From the NCBI GenBank assembly GCA_946481065.1, contig CAMLMA010000020.1:1-17119 (forward strand): 17,119 nt of DNA. The letters run 5' to 3'. The notes beneath the pieces are model-generated. The model was not told where the DNA came from, searched no databases, and saw only the letters and a list, made by a program, of their open reading frames with translations. Made by a program: the position numbers and the translations under genes. Source of the stretch: an uncultured Nitrosomonadales bacterium. GTDB taxonomy: Bacteria; Pseudomonadota; Gammaproteobacteria; Burkholderiales; Methylophilaceae. Of this stretch, positions 6,486 through 14,380 are shown one piece after another. Every line of letters starts with the position of its first letter. Within the stretch, counting starts at the first letter, position 1.

Positions 6486-7253
6486 ATGCGTATAAATATA
6501 AATACAACAACTCTGATCGCCAGCATGGTTCTCGCGTTATCGCTTACGGGGTGTGCCTCTCAGGCCAACAAGGATCCGCTCGAAGGCCTCAACCGCGGCA
6601 TCTACAAATTCAACGACGTCGCCGACAAGGCTGTCGTCAAGCCGATCGCCGGGGCCTACAAGGCTGTACTGCCGAGCCCGGTGCGGACAGGCGTGAATAA
6701 CTTCTTCACCAACCTCAATACGTTCATCTCGGCCATCAACGATCTGCTGCAAGGCAAGTTCGACAAGGCCATGAGTGGCGCCGGTCGATTCGTCATCAAC
6801 TCCACGTTCGGTATCGCCGGCCTGATCGATGTCGCGTCCATGGACGGGATCGAACAACGCAACGAAGACTTCGGCCAGACCCTCGGGCACTGGGGCGTGG
6901 GTAGCGGCGCTTACATCGTTCTACCGTTCCTTGGCCCAAGCACCCTGCGCGACACCGCCGGTTTTGCGGTCGACACCGTGGCGTTCGACCCGATCAGCTA
7001 CGTACATGACCCGCGCGACCGCAACCTGCTGCGCCTGACCAAGTTCGTGGACAAGCGCGCCCAGTACCTGCCGGCCAGCGACTTGCTGGACGAAGCGGCT
7101 CTCGATCCTTACGCCTTCATGCGCGACGCTTACCTGCAACGCCGTAGCGCACAAGTGGCCGACAGCAATGGCGAGAACGCCCACTTCGACGACGAGGAAG
7201 ATGGCTTCTACGACGAGGAAGCACCGGCACCTGCGCCCGCAGCTGCACCCTGA
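6486..7253 (+). CDS. mlaA: Outer-membrane phospholipid-removal lipoprotein MlaA (VacJ)
   Basis: MlaA sits in the outer membrane and removes misplaced phospholipid from the outer leaflet, passing it to MlaC and the MlaFEDB transporter. The protein has 255 residues. The signal peptide ends in lipobox LTGC with Cys23 as lipid-bearing residue. Family blocks: DPLEGLNRGIYKFNDVADK (about 30-48), PVRTGVNNFFTNL, a GRFVINSTFGIAGLID block, NEDFGQTLGHWGVGSGAYIVLPFLGPS and the DTVAFDP segment. After about residue 230 comes an acidic tail (DDEEDGFYDEE) then Pro/Ala repeats to the end, beyond the conserved core. GGA lies 7 bases before the ATG. The other mla genes are not in the window, so mlaA stands alone here; a strong terminator follows its stop. 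Confidence 0.95.
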   Translation: MRININTTTLIASMVLALSLTGCASQANKDPLEGLNRGIYKFNDVADKAVVKPIAGAYKAVLPSPVRTGVNNFFTNLNTFISAINDLLQGKFDKAMSGAGRFVINSTFGIAGLIDVASMDGIEQRNEDFGQTLGHWGVGSGAYIVLPFLGPSTLRDTAGFAVDTVAFDPISYVHDPRDRNLLRLTKFVDKRAQYLPASDLLDEAALDPYAFMRDAYLQRRSAQVADSNGENAHFDDEEDGFYDEEAPAPAPAAAP

Positions 7254-7271
7254 TCCCTCAGTTCGGAACTG

Positions 7272-7308
7272 AATGAAAAAAGCCCCGCGATGCGGGGCTT
7301 TTTTCATT
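7272..7308. terminator. Bidirectional rho-independent terminator between mlaA and pmbA
   Basis: A perfect 17-bp inverted repeat (7272-7288 and 7292-7308) has a 3-base loop GAT. The GC-rich inner stem GCCCCGC/GCGGGGC is flanked by six A's on the left and six T's on the right, giving a U-tract in both directions. It serves mlaA on the plus strand and pmbA on the minus strand. Confidence 0.95.
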
Positions 7309-7364
7309 TGGGTGGGCAGTGGATCACACCCGGCGTCTTGCAGCTGGCGCTGGCAACCCGTCTA

Positions 7365-8705
7365 TCAATCGCCGGCGACCGTCATGCGCTCGATGAGGAT
7401 GGAACCGACTTGCTTGGAGCCCTGCACCAGCACGTCGCTGCCGATCGCGACGATCTGATTCAACATCTCGCGCAGATTGCCGGCGATGGTGATCTCTTCC
7501 ACCGGGTGCTGGATCACGCCGCGCTCGACCCAGAAGCCGGCAGCTCCGCGTGAATAGTCACCAGTGACCATGTTCAGGCCATGCCCCAGCAGCTCGGTCA
7601 CCAGCAGGCCGGTATCCATGCGTCTGAGCAACCCTGCAAAATCCTCCCCGGTGGAGCGCACGATCAAGTTATGGTTGCCGCCGGCGTTACCCGTGCTTTG
7701 CATGCCGAGCTTGCGCGCGGAGTAACTCGATAGCAGATAGCCTTGCAACACGCCGTCCTGCACCAGAGTACGGGCACGGGTCGCCACACCCTCACTGTCG
7801 AACGCTGCGCTGGCGAGACCTTTGCGGATGAATGGATCCTCCTGGATATCGAGCAGTGGCGAAGCCACCTGCTTGCCGAGGCTATCGAGCAGGAACGATG
7901 ATTTGCGATAGAGGTTGCCACCGGAGATGGCCGACACCAGTTGCGAGATCAGGCCGGCGGCCAGTGGTGCCTCGAACAAGACCGGCACCTGGGCGGTCTT
8001 GATGCGCTTGGGTCCCAGCCGCCGCACCGTACGCTCGCCCGCCTCGCGACCGATCTCGGCCGCAGTATCGAGGTCGGCAGCGTCGCGCGCCGTGCTGTAC
8101 CAGTAGTCGCGCTGCATGGCGTCATCGGCTTCGGCGATCACCGAACAGCTGATGCCGTGTCTCGAGCTCGGGTAGCCGGCGTTGAAACCATGGGTATTGG
8201 CGTAAACGAACAGCCCCTCATAGGCCGAGACCGACGCACCTTCGGAATTGGTGATGCGGGCATCCACGGCACGTGCTGCAGTTTCGCATTCGATGGCGAG
8301 CGCCAGGGCATCATCGACCGTGATATGCCAGGGATGATGCAAGTCGAGATCCGGCATTTGCTGCGCCATGAGATTGGCATCGGCCAGACCGCAGAACGGA
8401 TCCAGCGCAGTGAAGCGGGCGATATTGCACGCAGCCGCGACGGTGTCTTCGAGCGCCTTGCGCGAGAGGTCGGAGGTGCTGGCATGACCACGCCGCTGAC
8501 CGAAATAGACCGTGACGGAGACGCCCTTGTCGCGATTGTATTCAATGGTTTCGGTTTCGCCCATGCGTACCGAGACATTCTGGCCGAAGCCCAGGCTGAT
8601 CTCAGCCTCGGCATCGCTGGCGCCCGCGGCCCGGGCGATACGCAAGACATCCTCGCCCATCTGCTGCAGGTCCTGCCGGGAATAACTGAAACTGGTTTCC
8701 GTCAC
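7365..8705 (-). CDS. pmbA: PmbA/TldE, regulatory partner of the TldD metalloprotease
   Basis: PmbA (TldE) pairs with TldD to form a cytoplasmic protease that degrades unfolded peptides, matures microcin B17 and assists CcdA turnover. The 446 residues match the family. Blocks seen: MGETETIEYNRDKGVSVTVY, SNTSDLS-like ASTSDLSRKALE, a Phe/Gly-rich central part, PVLFEAPLAAGLISQLVSAISG, and the C-terminal LLVTELLGHGLNMVTGDYSRGAAGFWVE. No HExxxH zinc motif is present, as expected: in this pair the zinc site is in TldD. The start is GTG at 8705 (protein begins MTETS), with no clear ribosome site. It is divergent from yjgA across 54 bases, an arrangement common in proteobacteria. Confidence 0.95.
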   Translation of the reverse strand: MTETSFSYSRQDLQQMGEDVLRIARAAGASDAEAEISLGFGQNVSVRMGETETIEYNRDKGVSVTVYFGQRRGHASTSDLSRKALEDTVAAACNIARFTALDPFCGLADANLMAQQMPDLDLHHPWHITVDDALALAIECETAARAVDARITNSEGASVSAYEGLFVYANTHGFNAGYPSSRHGISCSVIAEADDAMQRDYWYSTARDAADLDTAAEIGREAGERTVRRLGPKRIKTAQVPVLFEAPLAAGLISQLVSAISGGNLYRKSSFLLDSLGKQVASPLLDIQEDPFIRKGLASAAFDSEGVATRARTLVQDGVLQGYLLSSYSARKLGMQSTGNAGGNHNLIVRSTGEDFAGLLRRMDTGLLVTELLGHGLNMVTGDYSRGAAGFWVERGVIQHPVEEITIAGNLREMLNQIVAIGSDVLVQGSKQVGSILIERMTVAGD

Positions 8706-8730
8706 GAAAAGGCGCTCACAAAAAAGCTGT

Positions 8731-8737
8731 TATCATA
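8731..8737. promoter_or_regulatory. Overlapping divergent -10 elements between pmbA and yjgA
   Basis: In the 54-base divergent gap, TATCAT (8731-8736, plus) and TATGAT (8737-8732, minus) are both acceptable -10 hexamers and share five bases. Both would give leaders of about 15-20 bases. No good -35 is visible at 17 bases in either direction, so this is a weak prediction. Confidence 0.3.
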
Positions 8738-8759
8738 CCCTGCCAGAAAGCACACAGCC

Positions 8760-9293
8760 ATGAAACCCAACGAACTCGACGATTCCCCGGAAGCGGGACC
8801 CCTCAGCAAGACCAAGCGCAAAGCCGCGATGGATGCCCTGCAGGAACTGGGCGTGACACTGGTCGGCCTGCCCCGGGACAAACTGGCCAAGCTCGAACTC
8901 CCGGAGCAGCTGCTTGACGCCATCAACGAAGCGAAGCGCATCACCGCCAACGGTGCGACTCGTCGCCAGATGCAATATATCGGCAAGCTGATGCGCGAGG
9001 TCGACACTGACCCTATCCGCGAGCAATTGGCACGCTGGGAAGGCAAGAACGTCGCCGAGAACGCGCACTTCCATCGCCTCGAGCGCTGGCGCACGCGGCT
9101 GATCGAGGAAGAACCGGCTTCCGCGGAATGGCTGTCCCAATACCCGCAAACCGATAGCCAGCAACTGCGCACGCTGATTCGAAACGCGCGGCGGGAGCAA
9201 GCCGCCAACAAGCCACCCAAGAGCAGCCGCGAACTGTTCCGCCTGTTACGCGAGATCAGCGAGGCAGAAGCCCCGACCGACGACGCGCAATAG
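8760..9293 (+). CDS. darP: Ribosome-associated biogenesis factor DarP/YjgA (DUF615)
   Basis: A 177-residue, highly charged helical protein that associates with the 50S subunit late in assembly and helps maturation around the peptidyl transferase centre. Family features: SKTKRKAAMDALQELG near 16-31, LVGLPRDKLAKLELPEQLLDAI near 35-56, and RRQMQYIGKLMREVD near 68-82, where the QMQYIGKLMR block is the strongest signature. A second helical half ends near SSRELFRLLREI. The frame is open far upstream but overlaps pmbA in antisense, and similarity begins only just after the ATG at 8760. Its divergent pairing with pmbA supports the assignment. The antiporter gene starts 18 bases after the stop. Confidence 0.93.
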   Translation: MKPNELDDSPEAGPLSKTKRKAAMDALQELGVTLVGLPRDKLAKLELPEQLLDAINEAKRITANGATRRQMQYIGKLMREVDTDPIREQLARWEGKNVAENAHFHRLERWRTRLIEEEPASAEWLSQYPQTDSQQLRTLIRNARREQAANKPPKSSRELFRLLREISEAEAPTDDAQ

Positions 9294-9311
9294 CGCCACC
9301 CAAGGATCCGC

Positions 9312-10559
9312 ATGTCAGCCAACATCATCAACCTCGCTGCCGCCATCATCTTCGCCCTGGCGCTGATTCACACCTTCACCGCCAAGCTGTTCGAGGCCCT
9401 TGCCCATCGCCATCCCAGCCACGCAGGTCTATTCCACCTGCTGGGCGAGGTCGAGGTGGTGTTCGGCTTCTGGTCGTTCATCCTCATCATCGTCATGGCG
9501 CTGCTGGCAGGCGGCACCGAGGCGCTCGACTACCTGGAGACGCGCCATTACACCGAACCGCTGTTCGTCTTCGTCATCATGGTGGTCGCTGCCTCCAACC
9601 CGGTCCTGCTGAGCGTGAAACATGCCATAGGCTGGATCGCGCGCATCGTGCCGACGGATACCACCCTGGCACAGACCTGGCTATGCCTCGCCGTCGTTCC
9701 ACTCGTCGGTTCCTTCATCACCGAACCGGCCGCCATGACCCTGGCCGCGTTGATGCTCTCGCCCATGGTCTTCCGCCAGCGCATGCCGGAATGGCTCAAA
9801 TACGCGACGCTTGGGGTACTGTTCGTGAATGTCTCCATCGGCGGCACGCTGACCTCGTATGCGGCACCGCCTGTACTCATGGTCGCCGCCACCTGGCAGT
9901 GGGACAGCGCTTTCATGATGGCTAATTTCGGCTGGAAAGCCGCGATCGCCGTTTTCATCAACGCCACCACCATCTGCTACCTGCTACGCAAACATGTGAC
10001 CGTGCCCGTGGACACGATCAAGGAGAAGGCGGCACCGCTGACCGTGAGCATCATCCACCTGCTGTTCCTGTTCGGCGTGGTCGTCTTCGCCCATCATCCG
10101 GTGGTGTTCATCGGGCTATTCCTGCTGTTCCTGGGCTTCACGCAGGCCTACAGCCGTTTCCAGACTCCGCTGATCCTGAAGGAGGGCCTGCTGGTCGGGT
10201 TCTTCCTGGCGGGTCTGGTGGTACTCGGCGGCATGCAGCAATGGTGGCTGCAACCGGTGGTGTCTGGGCTGGAGCCGCTGCAGCTGTTCTTCGGCGCCGT
10301 GGCGCTGACGGCGATCACCGACAATGCCGCATTGACTTATCTGGGCTCGCTCATCGTTGGTATCCCGGACGACGCGAAATACATGCTCATGGCCGGTGCG
10401 GTGGCGGGCGGCGGTCTCACCGTGATCGCCAATGCGCCCAATCCGGCCGGGGTCGCCTTGCTCAAGCGCGGCTTCAAGGATCAGTCGATCGGCGCGCCAC
10501 AATTGCTTCTGGGTGCGCTGGCGCCGACGCTGGTCGCCATCCTGCTCTTCCTCATCTAG
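9312..10559 (+). CDS. Putative Na+/H+ antiporter (PF07399-type), inner membrane
   Basis: A 415-residue polytopic membrane protein with roughly ten or more hydrophobic segments, beginning at about residues 4-25, 48-66, 84-110 and 121-150 and ending in ALAPTLVAILLFLI. Motifs that resemble ion transporters of the NhaD/ArsB (IT) class are GSFITEPAAMTLAALMLSP (about 135-153), SIGGTLTSYAAPPVLMVA, LTAITDNAALTYLGSLIVG and GGLTVIANAPNPAGVALLKRG. Paired TEPA and TDNA half-helix motifs are consistent with a two-fold repeat. AAGGAT lies 5 bases upstream of the ATG, and the gene follows darP by 18 bases. Substrate is not determinable from sequence; the Na+/H+ label is the family name, not tested. Confidence 0.82.
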   Translation: MSANIINLAAAIIFALALIHTFTAKLFEALAHRHPSHAGLFHLLGEVEVVFGFWSFILIIVMALLAGGTEALDYLETRHYTEPLFVFVIMVVAASNPVLLSVKHAIGWIARIVPTDTTLAQTWLCLAVVPLVGSFITEPAAMTLAALMLSPMVFRQRMPEWLKYATLGVLFVNVSIGGTLTSYAAPPVLMVAATWQWDSAFMMANFGWKAAIAVFINATTICYLLRKHVTVPVDTIKEKAAPLTVSIIHLLFLFGVVVFAHHPVVFIGLFLLFLGFTQAYSRFQTPLILKEGLLVGFFLAGLVVLGGMQQWWLQPVVSGLEPLQLFFGAVALTAITDNAALTYLGSLIVGIPDDAKYMLMAGAVAGGGLTVIANAPNPAGVALLKRGFKDQSIGAPQLLLGALAPTLVAILLFLI

Positions 10560-10616
10560 TCAGGCCAGGCGCTACTGCCACTCACTGCGCCCCACGGCGC
10601 CTCACTTGCACGAGCG

Positions 10617-12668
10617 CTAGGTTTTCTCCAGCGATGCCGCTTCCTTTGGTGTTCTATCCTGGCTTGACTCGGCGTCTTGCCCTGTAGCCTGCCGCTCGGC
10701 TTCTGCCGCCTCGACCCGGCGTCCCGGGGGCAGGAAGAACTCGCGCGGACTGGTGAACAGACGCCGGATCAGGGCCGTCATGAGCTGTCGCCACTGCGCA
10801 AAGGTGACCTTGCGCGACTTCATCGCGACATATAGCGCCAGACCGAAACTCACCGCGAGATTGACCGTACCGATCAGCCAGATACCGACAAAAGCCATGG
10901 CCACGACCTGCCAGGTGACATGGAACTCCACCCCGACCAGCGCGAACCCGACGAATGACGAAGAGAAGGTGATGTGGCGGATGTCGATCGGCAACCCGAG
11001 CAGCACGCCGAGGCCAGCCATGCCGCCGAGCAGGCAGCCGAAATAGAAATTACCGGCCAACGCGCCCAGGTTGTTCTCGATATAGCCAGCCATGCGATCG
11101 AGGCGCGCTTCGCCCAGCAGGCGCTTCAACCAGCGCAAGGCCCGCAGGCGCTGAGGGATCCGGTTGTAGATGGCAAGGTTGTCGTGATAGCCCGCGATCA
11201 GCCCTGAGAGGAACAGGCAGATCCCGGCGATGCCGGCGTAGACCAAGGCACCGCTGTACACGGGATGGATCTCGGCCAGCATCCTGCCGGCTTTCTCCGG
11301 CGTCACGAAATGTGCCCCCGTCAGCGTGAACACCAGCCAGCCGATGAGCATGGCCATCGGCAATGCCAGCAGGACGTTGCCGATGATGGCCACAGTCTGG
11401 CTGCGGATGGTCTGGGCGATGATGGTCACCAGCTTGTCCATGTTCTTCGATTTGCCATCGCTGCCGTCGATGCTGGCGGCGATCGCGGCCGCCGTCATGG
11501 CTGGCTGTTTGGTCGCCACCGTGAAATGCAGCATGTGGATGAGCACGAATCCGAGGCCATAATTGAGACTGAAGAAGATCGCCTCGGTCAGCGGTGCGTA
11601 GTGGTGGCCAGCGGTGATCACCTTGATCATGGCCATGACGCCGACGATGACACCGGCACCCATCGCGGAGCGCATGAGCGCGAAATACTCGCTGCGAGTC
11701 TCGGTGATGTAATGCTCGCCAGTGCGGCTGGCGTTCTCGGTCACACGCAACGCCAGCAGCTCCATGTTCTCGCGCCAGTGCTGACGCACGTCGTTCTTGT
11801 GGCACTCGGCGCGCACCAGGATCTTCAGCAGCTTGACATAGAGCGCCGCGACATCCTCGTCGGCCACTTGCCGGGCGATGATATCGAGCAACAGTTCCAG
11901 GCGCTGGATATGCTGACTGATGCGCTGCAACAGGAACGTGAGACGGATGCTGGTACCGGTCTGGGAGCTCGAACGGCGCACGCGCGCGACGACCTTGCGG
12001 CACTGGTCCAGCATCACCAGGATATGGCGAATGGCTTCGAGTTTCTCTTCCGGCGCGGCGAGGAAACTGCCGAACTCGGCGTTCTGGATGATGAAAGGCG
12101 AGCTATGGTCTTCCAGCTCCGGAAAGTGACGGATCAGCTCTGGCTCAAGCCCCAGCGCCGACAAGCGGTACGAGAGCACCTGGGCCGCATCGAACAGGTT
12201 CTTGCGGCAGGCCAGCAGCAACTCCGGCGACGCCTCCTGCAGACGCAATGCACTCATCAGTTCGATCCAGACCGCATCGGGCACCACCAGCACCCAGCGC
12301 TCATCCTCGGGGTCGTTGAAGATCTGGGCGAACAGATCCTTCAGGTAAGCTGGGTTGACCGCCTCCGGCAGAAACTTGTGGCCGATGCGGCGCCAGAGCT
12401 CGCTGAAGAAGCCGCTGTTCGGATGGATGCCGGCATCTGCGATCAGCGAGACCGGCTTATGCTTGCCGATCAGGGTCAATATCGCCGTGCGCAACAGCGG
12501 CACGTATTCCGGATGGCGGTGCAACACATGGCACAAGGCCTGGATGGCGTGCACCGCGTGATCCGAATGTTGCTGCCGGCCAGGGCGCATCTGCGCCACC
12601 AGTTCGGTGAGCAGCTCGACGTGCTTGTCCTCGAGCTCGGCATAACGTTTGAGGGTGTTTTCCATCAT
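10617..12668 (-). CDS. Gcr/SpecificRecomb-family (PF10136) membrane protein, nominal 'site-specific recombinase'
   Basis: A 683-residue protein of the family annotated 'site-specific recombinase, Gcr' from a gonococcal gene. What the sequence shows is an N-terminal helical, Arg/Glu/Leu-rich soluble region (about 1-325) and a C-terminal half with six or seven membrane segments: about 330-352 (MGAGVIVGVMAMIKVI), 362-395, 420-450, 475-500, 535-565, 570-590 and 595-625. A basic and Glu/Gln-rich tail ends the protein. I see no tyrosine-recombinase RHRY set and no serine-recombinase catalytic motif, so the recombinase label is doubtful. The block GYHDNLAIYNRIPQRLRAL lies between membrane segments. 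Two adjacent ATGs (12668, 12665) could start it. Its 3' end converges on the antiporter gene across 57 bases. Function unknown. Confidence 0.85.
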   Translation of the reverse strand: MMENTLKRYAELEDKHVELLTELVAQMRPGRQQHSDHAVHAIQALCHVLHRHPEYVPLLRTAILTLIGKHKPVSLIADAGIHPNSGFFSELWRRIGHKFLPEAVNPAYLKDLFAQIFNDPEDERWVLVVPDAVWIELMSALRLQEASPELLLACRKNLFDAAQVLSYRLSALGLEPELIRHFPELEDHSSPFIIQNAEFGSFLAAPEEKLEAIRHILVMLDQCRKVVARVRRSSSQTGTSIRLTFLLQRISQHIQRLELLLDIIARQVADEDVAALYVKLLKILVRAECHKNDVRQHWRENMELLALRVTENASRTGEHYITETRSEYFALMRSAMGAGVIVGVMAMIKVITAGHHYAPLTEAIFFSLNYGLGFVLIHMLHFTVATKQPAMTAAAIAASIDGSDGKSKNMDKLVTIIAQTIRSQTVAIIGNVLLALPMAMLIGWLVFTLTGAHFVTPEKAGRMLAEIHPVYSGALVYAGIAGICLFLSGLIAGYHDNLAIYNRIPQRLRALRWLKRLLGEARLDRMAGYIENNLGALAGNFYFGCLLGGMAGLGVLLGLPIDIRHITFSSSFVGFALVGVEFHVTWQVVAMAFVGIWLIGTVNLAVSFGLALYVAMKSRKVTFAQWRQLMTALIRRLFTSPREFFLPPGRRVEAAEAERQATGQDAESSQDRTPKEAASLEKT

Positions 12669-12789
12669 GATCTTGTCTTGGGCGGGACGCTAGATTTAAC
12701 CACGACCTTCCGAGGAAAGCCAAACGGCGGGAGATAAGGCGAAGTGCGGCGCGCCCGACCGCCGATGGGATGCGACGGGCGCGATAGGG

Positions 12790-13599
12790 TTATTGCGGCT
12801 TGTTGAGCGTCATCGTGGTCTTGAAGGGTTTGTTGCCCCGCAGATAGCTCACTTCCACGGTCTGGCCGGCATAACGGCTGGCAGCCTGGCTCAGCAATTC
12901 CGGCTTGTTCAGCGCGACATCACCGATCTTCAGCAGCACGTCCCCGCTTTCGATATGGGCCTTGTCCGCCGGCGATCGCTTGATCACCGCCAGCACGTCG
13001 AGCCCGACCTCGCTCTTGCGGTCTTCGTCCTTGAGGCTGGTGATATGGACGCCGATCAACGGTGGCGCGAGCTTGGCCCAATACGTAGCGAAATACTCGT
13101 AGAGCTGGCGGTCTTCCGCTTCAGCCAGCACATCGCCCATGGCCTTTTGCTTGGTCGCCTTGTCGGCGTCCGTATGTTGCCGCGCACGCTCGCGCATCTG
13201 TTGCAGCTGCACAGTGGCCGGGACGTTACCCACGACCTTGCTGTAGACCAGCACGACATCCGCCTTCAGTTGCTTCGCCTGCTCCAGCGACAGTTCGGGC
13301 GACACCGTATTGGCTTCGAATTTGGAATAGCCGAGCAGGTCGTAGCCATCTTCCAGCATGCGCTGGTAGTCGGCCGTCTCGACCACGCCACGATAGAGCT
13401 TCGGCGCGCCAGGCTCAGGCTGCAAACCGAGCGAGGGGCGATTGCGGCTGGTGTAGTTACCGATGTAGGGGTTGCTGTCCTTCGGCTGCGCCAGATTCAT
13501 GTCGGCAGGCGCTTCCTGCTTCTCCATCTTGCTGGCGGCACAGGCGCCGAGGCCGAGCGTCATCATCAAGGCCAGGCATGTGGTGGTGGTTGAACGCAT
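12790..13599 (-). CDS. PDZ-domain lipoprotein of unknown function
   Basis: A 269-residue predicted lipoprotein with a short signal peptide and lipobox LGAC (Cys20). A Pro/Asn-rich linker follows, then a domain at about 68-170 beginning YRGVVETADYQRMLEDGYDLLGYS and containing LEQAKQLKADVVLVYSK, which resembles lipoprotein modules seen in stress or envelope proteins. A PDZ domain fills about 195-265 (VGLDVLAVIKRSPADKAHI, SGDVLLKIGD, VEVSYLRGNK). No protease catalytic triad is present, so it probably binds peptide C-termini in the periplasm rather than cutting them. AGAGGGA lies about 5 bases upstream of the ATG. It is divergent from mogA. Not a family I can name. Confidence 0.85.
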   Translation of the reverse strand: MRSTTTTCLALMMTLGLGACAASKMEKQEAPADMNLAQPKDSNPYIGNYTSRNRPSLGLQPEPGAPKLYRGVVETADYQRMLEDGYDLLGYSKFEANTVSPELSLEQAKQLKADVVLVYSKVVGNVPATVQLQQMRERARQHTDADKATKQKAMGDVLAEAEDRQLYEYFATYWAKLAPPLIGVHITSLKDEDRKSEVGLDVLAVIKRSPADKAHIESGDVLLKIGDVALNKPELLSQAASRYAGQTVEVSYLRGNKPFKTTMTLNKPQ

Positions 13600-13671
13600 C
13601 TGTATCCCTCTTCGATATTCGCGGCAACTGGCAATCCTGCATATGACGCCGTCGCCTCATGTTGGTGAGCG

Positions 13672-13685
13672 TAATGATATGATTA
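13672..13685. promoter_or_regulatory. Imperfect AT-rich dyad in the lipoprotein/mogA divergent gap
   Basis: TAATGATATGATTA pairs at 12 of 14 positions about 13678.5 and includes a plus-strand -10-like TATGAT (13678-13683). It lies roughly midway between the two divergent starts. No matching -35 is evident in either direction, so role is uncertain. Confidence 0.25.
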
Positions 13686-13762
13686 GCGTATCTGCCGGCG
13701 GTTCCAGCCGAGAGACAAATATTACGCCGCAACCACTACGCCCGGACATCCACACGACCCAT

Positions 13763-14380
13763 ATGAACGCCACACCTTTACGCATCGGCCTCGTCTCCAT
13801 CAGCGATCGCGCTTCGAGCGGCGTCTACGAGGACAAGGGCATCCCTACGCTCAAGGCATGGCTGGAGCGGGCACTGACCAGCCCCTGGGAATCGATCAGC
13901 CGCGTCATCCCGGACGAACAGGGCGAGATCGAATCGACGCTCTGTGACCTTGTCGACCATGAGGGCTGCCACCTGGTGCTGACTACCGGCGGTACAGGCC
14001 CGGCGCTGCGCGACGTCACGCCGGAAGCGACGCTGGCCGTCGGCGATCGCGTCATGCCGGGCTTTGGCGAACAGATGCGCCAGATCAGCCTGCATTTTGT
14101 TCCGACCGCCATCCTCTCGCGCCAGGTCGCCGTCACCCGCAAGCAGAGCCTGATCATCAACCTGCCGGGGCAGCCAAAATCCATCGCGCAGACACTCGAA
14201 GGCCTCAAGGACGAGGCTGGCAATATCCTCGTGCATGGCATCTTCGCCGCGGTGCCCTACTGCCTGGACCTGCTCGGCACCGACAAGCACCCCATGCCCT
14301 ACCTCGAAACCGACGGCGACATCGTCAAGGCCTTCCGCCCCAAATCCGCGGCAAGACCTGCCGCCGACCCGGCCAGCTGA
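13763..14380 (+). CDS. mogA: Molybdopterin adenylyltransferase MogA
   Basis: Adenylates molybdopterin before molybdate insertion in molybdenum cofactor synthesis; cytoplasmic, usually trimeric. It has 205 residues. MoCF-fold motifs: [13 protein letters not shown] (8-20), VIPDEQGEI (48-56), the nucleotide-binding TTGGTGP (74-80) followed by RDVTPEA, and LPGQPKSI. The long MogA form rather than short MoaB is indicated by the C-terminal extension ending [19 protein letters not shown]. The frame is open upstream to beyond 13472, but that stretch lies antisense to the lipoprotein gene and has no family similarity, so I chose the ATG at 13763. No clear ribosome site precedes it. Its stop overlaps the thiL start by one base (TGATG). 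Confidence 0.93.
   Translation: MNATPLRIGLVSISDRASSGVYEDKGIPTLKAWLERALTSPWESISRVIPDEQGEIESTLCDLVDHEGCHLVLTTGGTGPALRDVTPEATLAVGDRVMPGFGEQMRQISLHFVPTAILSRQVAVTRKQSLIINLPGQPKSIAQTLEGLKDEAGNILVHGIFAAVPYCLDLLGTDKHPMPYLETDGDIVKAFRPKSAARPAADPAS

Noticed and set aside
10567..10602. AGGCGC/GCGCCT inverted repeat between the convergent antiporter and Gcr genes, as a terminator
   Set aside because: A 24-base loop, only 6 bp, and no T-tract on either strand.
11265..12737. 490-codon open frame opposite the Gcr-family gene
   Set aside because: His/Gln/Asp-rich shadow translation with no recognisable domain; the minus-strand protein has clear membrane segments.
12750..12783. 8-bp inverted repeat CGCGCCCG/CGGGCGCG after the PDZ lipoprotein gene, as a terminator
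   Set aside because: The loop is 18 bases and no T-run follows on the minus strand, so it does not meet the usual form. It may still slow polymerase.
13472..13762. Long N-terminal extension of MogA
   Set aside because: It lies antisense to the start of the PDZ lipoprotein and across the intergenic gap; its composition is unlike MogA.
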